Origin: CAYXBG01 sp964463145
GTDB taxonomy: Bacteria > Acidobacteriota > UBA6911 > RPQK01 > CBDAPI01
DNA length: 9,942 nt
Assembly (NCBI GenBank): GCA_964463145.1
Contig: CAYXBG010000068.1
Coordinates: forward strand, 1-9,942
Direction: 5' to 3'
Position numbers and translations under genes: made by a program. Of this stretch, positions 6,550-9,942 are shown piece by piece. Position 1 is the stretch's first letter, and each line of letters begins with the position of its first letter. Under the pieces are notes generated by a model that worked only from the letters and a program-made list of their open reading frames with translations, had not been told where the DNA came from and did no database searches.

Positions 6550-8408
6550 CTAGATCCTTTTAAAGCCACGAAGGACATCTTCAATTCCCATTCGTAATAC
6601 GATTGGTCTTCCATGTGGACAAGTATAAGGATTGTCGCAACGGAATAGTTCATCGACAAACCAGCGCATTTTTTCGGGAGAGAGAGGGGTATTGATCTTA
6701 ATGGCCGATCGGCAAGATGTACTTATGGCAATCCTCTCTTGTAGACGTTTAATCTCGTTTCCCGAAGGCCCTTGAGTGGTGTCCAGATCCAGTCCAGATA
6801 GAACGTCTTCGATGATTGGGCCAACTTTCCCACACCCGGCGGCTATGCTAGGGACTCCCTTGATGACAACAGTTCTTTCCCCGAACCACTCTACTTCGAA
6901 TCCGTTTGCGGTGAAGTGTTGAATGAGTATCTGCATGGAGGCTACCTGGTCTGGGGTTAATTCCATGGTTTCGGGTATTAGGAGGCGCTGAGTTGAGGTG
7001 GTTTGCCCGTTTGAAATACGCTGTAAAGCTTGGTCGTATAGGATGCGCTCATGTGCGACATGCTGGTCCACTAGCATGACTCCCTCGCGATCCGCCGCAA
7101 TAATGAAACTCTCGACAAATTGTCCGAGAACGACAGGGACAGGACTAAGGTAGGCCGTCTCAGGTATATTGAAACGGTGAGGATCTTCGCGGTTAGCATG
7201 AGTTCCTGGTCCCGACGTTTTTTTTGGGGTGTCAATTTCAGCGTACTGTCGTAATTCTCGAAAACCCAAAGAACTGTCGGGGTGTCTGTGGAAAAAGCGG
7301 TTAGAGTTTTTGAGGGATGTTGGGTGACTATGAGGAGAACCCGGGATAGCTTCCTCAAACCTTATATCTCGGGCAAGGTGTCCTAAATTCAAATCTGGGT
7401 TCTCAGGTTGTAACAGGCTGTGCTCCAGGGCATGGTGGATGGCACGGTGAACGTGCCTAGAATCTCGAAAGCGAATTTCTGTTTTATTGGGGTGGACGTT
7501 TACGTCTATCTCTGCAGGGTTCAAGTTTATGAAAAGTAGAGTAATCGGGTGGGCAGAGGTGGGAATGCGATCACGGTAGGCGAGGCGCAGTGCATGGGTC
7601 AATGTGCGGTCGCGGATAGCTCTCCCGTTTACAAAAAAATACTGTGCCCGAGCGCTACTGCGTTGCTCGTATGGAAGAGACGTGTATCCAGTAACTTCTA
7701 TGCCGTCGCTTCGATGTTCGACCTTGACCAGATTTTCCAAGAACCGGTTGCCTAAAACTTGGTAAACACGATCCTCGAGGGATTCGACTGCAGGAGCCTG
7801 TACTAGGACCCGCGCCTGGTGGTGCAGTTGAAATTCAACCTGTGGGTTGGCCAGTGCATGTTTAGTAACCTCCTTGCTAATGTGTCGGATTTCAGTAGCG
7901 GTTGTTTTGAGGAATTTGCGGCGGGCAGGGACATTAAAAAAAAGGTNNNNNNNNNNTCGACTAGGGTTCCTACAGGCCAGGCGGTTTCTCTTTCTTCTAA
8001 TAATTTACCCCCCTCGAAATAAATTTCATGTCCCGGCTTAATTGAAGAGTCAGTTCCTTGCTGTTCTACGGTGCAGAGTTTCAGTCGAGAGACGGCCGCT
8101 ATAGAGGGTAGAGCCTCACCTCTGAAGCCTAGGGTAGTGATGTTAGTGATGTCTTCAAAGGAATTGATTTTGCTAGTGGCGTGATGCAGGAAAGCCGTTT
8201 TTGCATCAACCGGGGACATTCCGAAGCCGTCATCCTCTACTGAAATACGATGCCTGCCGCCGTCCTCTACCTTGATAACAATTTTTTTTGATTCAGCGTC
8301 CAAGGAGTTTTCGATCAACTCTTTAACGACCGAGGCAGGCCGGTCCACTATTTCTCCGGCTGCTATTTTGTGGGCTAATATATCGGAAAGAAGTCGGACC
8401 CGCCCCAT
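6550..8408 (-). CDS. mutL: DNA mismatch repair protein MutL, endonuclease type, interrupted by an assembly gap
   Basis: MutL links MutS mismatch recognition to strand incision. The GHKL ATPase domain shows ELIENSLDA (30-38) with the catalytic Glu and Mg-binding Asn, EDDGFGM (58-64), HHATSKI (75-81) and LGFRGEALPS (93-102). After the gap come LFFNVPARRKFLK, FVNGRAIRD and NPAEIDVNVHPNKTEIRF, then a polar linker and a C-terminal dimerisation/nuclease domain with DQHVAHERILYD, SCRSAIK and CPHGRP (596-601 in the repaired protein). The metal motif is thus near-canonical, with Val for Ala and Asp for the last Glu. Taken literally, the ten Ns shift the frame, but GTLV before them and LFFN after them are contiguous MutL blocks. 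An 8-nt gap gives 619 codons including the stop, 618 residues, a normal MutL length. The ATG at 8408 has no Shine-Dalgarno; TATACT lies 6 nt upstream. Confidence 0.95.
7947..7956. other. Assembly gap (10 N) inside mutL
   Basis: Ten unknown bases. On the minus strand the codons before them end at ...GTLV plus GA-, and after them the bases AC precede CTT TTT TTT AAT (LFFN). The conserved MutL spacing, V-E-x-x-D-L-F, needs 8 missing bases rather than 10. The flank also carries a run of eight T (minus strand), a likely cause of read or assembly trouble. Confidence 0.9.
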
Positions 8409-8414
8409 GCTCTA

Positions 8415-8420
8415 AGTATA
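8415..8420 (-). promoter_or_regulatory. Candidate -10 element of a leaderless mutL transcript
   Basis: TATACT (5 of 6 to TATAAT) on the minus strand ends 6 nt before the mutL ATG, and no Shine-Dalgarno lies between. A TAGAAA hexamer at 8438-8443, 17 bp upstream, matches TTGACA at 4 of 6 positions. This is the best supported of the three leaderless candidates in the window. Confidence 0.5.
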
Positions 8421-8554
8421 TGTCTTTTGGTCCGATCTTTCTATTGTTAGTAAATGAGTACGGGTAAAGATTTGAAAGCAATTTTTCTCCCTTAGAATCT
8501 CTGTCAGGCAGGCCGAAAGAATACTGGGATAGAGGATGGATATCAGTTATCCAG

Positions 8555-8584
8555 TTGACAATTTCGGTGTGGTCTTGCTTGAAT
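8555..8584 (+). promoter_or_regulatory. Promoter of tRNA-Glu
   Basis: A perfect -35 TTGACA (8555-8560) is followed after 18 bp by TTGAAT (8579-8584), which matches TATAAT at 4 of 6 positions. Transcription would begin about 10 nt before the tRNA, leaving a short 5' leader for RNase P to remove. Confidence 0.55.
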
Positions 8585-8602
8585 TGAATTTCTTCCACTG
8601 GT

Positions 8603-8678
8603 GGCCCCATCGTCTAGGGGACTAGGACGCTGGCCTCTCACGCCGGAAACAGGGGTTCGAATCCCCTTGGGGCTACCA
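8603..8678 (+). tRNA. tRNA-Glu, anticodon CTC
   Basis: The 76 nt fold as a full cloverleaf. The acceptor stem pairs GGCCCCA (8603-8609) with TGGGGCT (8668-8674), its first pair being G-U. The anticodon stem pairs CTGGC (8630-8634) with GCCGG (8642-8646), with one U-G pair, around the loop CTCTCAC, putting CTC at 8637-8639. The T arm is AGGGG-TTCGAAT-CCCCT. The discriminator A (8675) is followed by an encoded CCA (8676-8678). Anticodon CTC reads GAG and the overall sequence resembles bacterial tRNA-Glu. It lies on the opposite strand between mutL and the DUF3500 gene and has its own promoter. Confidence 0.96.
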
Positions 8679-8706
8679 CTTTTGATGCTTCCCTCAGAGA
8701 GCAGGA

Positions 8707-9858
8707 TCAATGTCGGTGATGCTGCTTGTAATGTTCCAGGAGCAGATCGTGGCCGAAATCACCTTCGAAGTCACGCCAGACAGAATGAACATGATTCCCA
8801 TCCTGGGTATTGTCGAATTCGATCACAAAGGTCGGACCTTGGATCATGTAGTGGTGCAGTTCGCCAGGCTCTGTCCCGCCCGCCCAAGAGAAATAGATCT
8901 TTTCCCAACTGGTCTCCTTTATCTTAGCCAGGTCCCGTTGTGCGAGTTCTTGCCGGTGACGGTGAGCATATTCTTTCACGAGTGCTGTCAGGAGCTGGGT
9001 CTGTTGTGAGGTCATCTGTGATACAGCTATCCCTCGAGGATTCAGTGGGTTGACTTTGCGTGAGTTTCCGGTCAGAAGGTGCCCCAGATAGCCCTTGTGG
9101 ATTGGGAACGTTGCAATCTTTCTTTGTTCTGGATTCAGCGATTTGATCAGCTGGCGTCCTAACTCTTGCTCGGACCGGAGGACGGACATTCCCTCGTGTG
9201 GACCTTCTTTGACTACGGCGGGCACGCTTCCAAAGAAAGAGGGGGTCGCTGAGACCGCCTTCCCGTCAACGATCGTAAAATTTATTGAGAGGTGAAAGCC
9301 CTCAATTCTCCAAGCCCAGGAACCCTCAAAGGGCGAAGAAACTTTTCCATCGGGGAAATTTCTGCGCCAGATGGTATTGGTGGGGTTGTAGGTGTCGGTG
9401 AAAATCGTGATCGAATAGTACTCGGGTTTACGATATCGAACCTCTTTACTTTGCTCGGGATCCAGATCTAGAAGTATCTGTTCTAGGCTCATGATAGTGA
9501 GAGCTTTTTGGTGGCCACGGGTACTCAAGCCGCTGCTGACGAGGGCGTGTGCCAGATAGCGTTGAGCAGTATTTAGTTCACTGAGGTATACGCCTCGCCG
9601 GAGGACTGGCCGAAAATGCCAGTTGCGACGTTCCTCGTCTTGAAAGTTAAAGACGGCTCTGCGCAGCTGATCGAGATCTAATGAAACTAGGAAATTTGAA
9701 GCCGCCTCGGACATTTCTGCCGCTGCTTGGGACAAGGCCTCATTTTTCTCCCCCGCGTTCCCAGAAAAATCTTTACTAAAAAGTGGCGCTAGTAGAGTTA
9801 ATCCCATTCCAAGGATTACAAGTGTAGTGAATGGTCCTCTCCGTATCTGAGGTGTCAT
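8707..9858 (-). CDS. DUF3500 family protein, probably exported, function unknown
   Basis: The 383-residue product belongs to a conserved family of unknown function. Recognisable DUF3500 blocks are WRIEGFHLSINFTIVDGK (183-200), ATPSFFGSVPA (204-214), an L-R-S-E-Q-E-L stretch near 227-233, and the C-terminal signature YFSWAGGTEPGELHHYMIQG (322-341), then EFDNTQDGNHVHSVWRDFEG (347-366) and DFG-x-DLL (367-373). The N-terminus MTPQIRRGPF followed by the hydrophobic LVILGMGLTLLAPLF (13-27) looks like a signal peptide; a cleavage site near residue 35 is a guess, and a single membrane anchor is the alternative. The double Arg is not a convincing Tat motif. Conserved His residues in the C-terminal third and a His-rich tail (HYKQHHRH) could bind metal, but this is inference. 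AGGAGG lies 5 nt before the ATG. No enzymatic role is claimed. Confidence 0.85.
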   Translation of the reverse strand: MTPQIRRGPFTTLVILGMGLTLLAPLFSKDFSGNAGEKNEALSQAAAEMSEAASNFLVSLDLDQLRRAVFNFQDEERRNWHFRPVLRRGVYLSELNTAQRYLAHALVSSGLSTRGHQKALTIMSLEQILLDLDPEQSKEVRYRKPEYYSITIFTDTYNPTNTIWRRNFPDGKVSSPFEGSWAWRIEGFHLSINFTIVDGKAVSATPSFFGSVPAVVKEGPHEGMSVLRSEQELGRQLIKSLNPEQRKIATFPIHKGYLGHLLTGNSRKVNPLNPRGIAVSQMTSQQTQLLTALVKEYAHRHRQELAQRDLAKIKETSWEKIYFSWAGGTEPGELHHYMIQGPTFVIEFDNTQDGNHVHSVWRDFEGDFGHDLLLEHYKQHHRH

Positions 9859-9863
9859 AGCGG

Positions 9864-9917
9864 CCTCCTGTTTTTGATTTTCCCCCCCGGGGGGAGGGGG
9901 GAGAGATGAAGTTTATA
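9864..9917 (-). promoter_or_regulatory. Leader of the DUF3500 gene: Shine-Dalgarno, GC tract and weak -10
   Basis: On the minus strand AGGAGG (9864-9869), an ideal Shine-Dalgarno, stands 5 nt before the ATG. Upstream, at 9882-9901, plus-strand bases read seven C, six G, A, six G; the C and G runs are self-complementary and could form a tight hairpin in the leader. TATAAA (9912-9917) is the best -10, without a good -35 (GTCGCC at 17 bp). The Shine-Dalgarno is firm; the promoter is weak. Confidence 0.45.
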
Positions 9918-9942
9918 TAGGAGACTCTACCATAGGCGACAT

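Noticed and set aside
7803..7946. The reading of mutL that continues straight through ten Ns
   Set aside because: The tail after the Ns has no MutL motifs, whereas the frame consistent with an 8-nt gap gives LFFNVPARRKFLK and the rest of the protein.
8323..8610. 95-codon minus-strand open frame between the tRNA and mutL
   Set aside because: It overlaps the 5' end of mutL in another frame and reaches into the tRNA on the other strand; the protein shows no family features.
1..9942. CRISPR arrays, insertion sequences, integrase or attachment sites, toxin-antitoxin or defence genes
   Set aside because: No repeat-spacer pattern, transposase, recombinase or defence-type protein was seen on either strand; the tRNA has no visible partial duplicate nearby.

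Overview
The window looks like a contig from a free-living bacterium of moderate GC content that makes both peptidoglycan (D-Ala-D-Ala ligase) and the deazaflavin cofactor F420. The 10-base N run inside mutL indicates a draft or metagenome assembly. The F420 set is compatible with Chloroflexota (for example SAR202-like lineages), but this is inference from gene content only; no marker here fixes the phylum, and other F420-producing phyla are possible.

Left part (1-3663): a truncated M24 (creatinase/prolidase-type) peptidase gene runs leftward off the edge. It diverges, across 187 bp, from a rightward F420 cluster: npdG (F420-dependent NADP reductase), cofD, cofC and cofE. CofC activates a phospho-acid with GTP, CofD joins it to the deazaflavin Fo to give F420-0 or a dehydro form, CofE adds glutamate, and NpdG exchanges hydride between F420 and NADP. 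cofD/cofC overlap by 4 nt and cofC/cofE by 1 nt, so translation is probably coupled. Fo synthase (cofG/cofH) and any dehydro-F420 reductase are not in the window.

Middle (3664-6549): ddl lies 64 bp after cofE on the same strand, behind a nested inverted repeat. It converges with ahcY (S-adenosylhomocysteine hydrolase, long bacterial form) on the minus strand.

Right part (6550-9942): mutL on the minus strand is broken only by the N run. Reading both sides shows that a true gap of 8 nt, not 10, restores one 618-codon gene. Next come a plus-strand tRNA-Glu(CTC) with a recognisable promoter and a minus-strand gene for a probably exported DUF3500 protein.

Most of the window is ordinary housekeeping and cofactor biology, and I see no clear sign of a new system. 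The most useful observations are the mutL gap repair, a shared TANNNT-6 nt-ATG arrangement before three genes that lack Shine-Dalgarno sites (suggesting leaderless transcripts), the structured cofE-ddl spacer, and an F420 operon with a single-domain CofE and no visible dehydro-F420 reductase.
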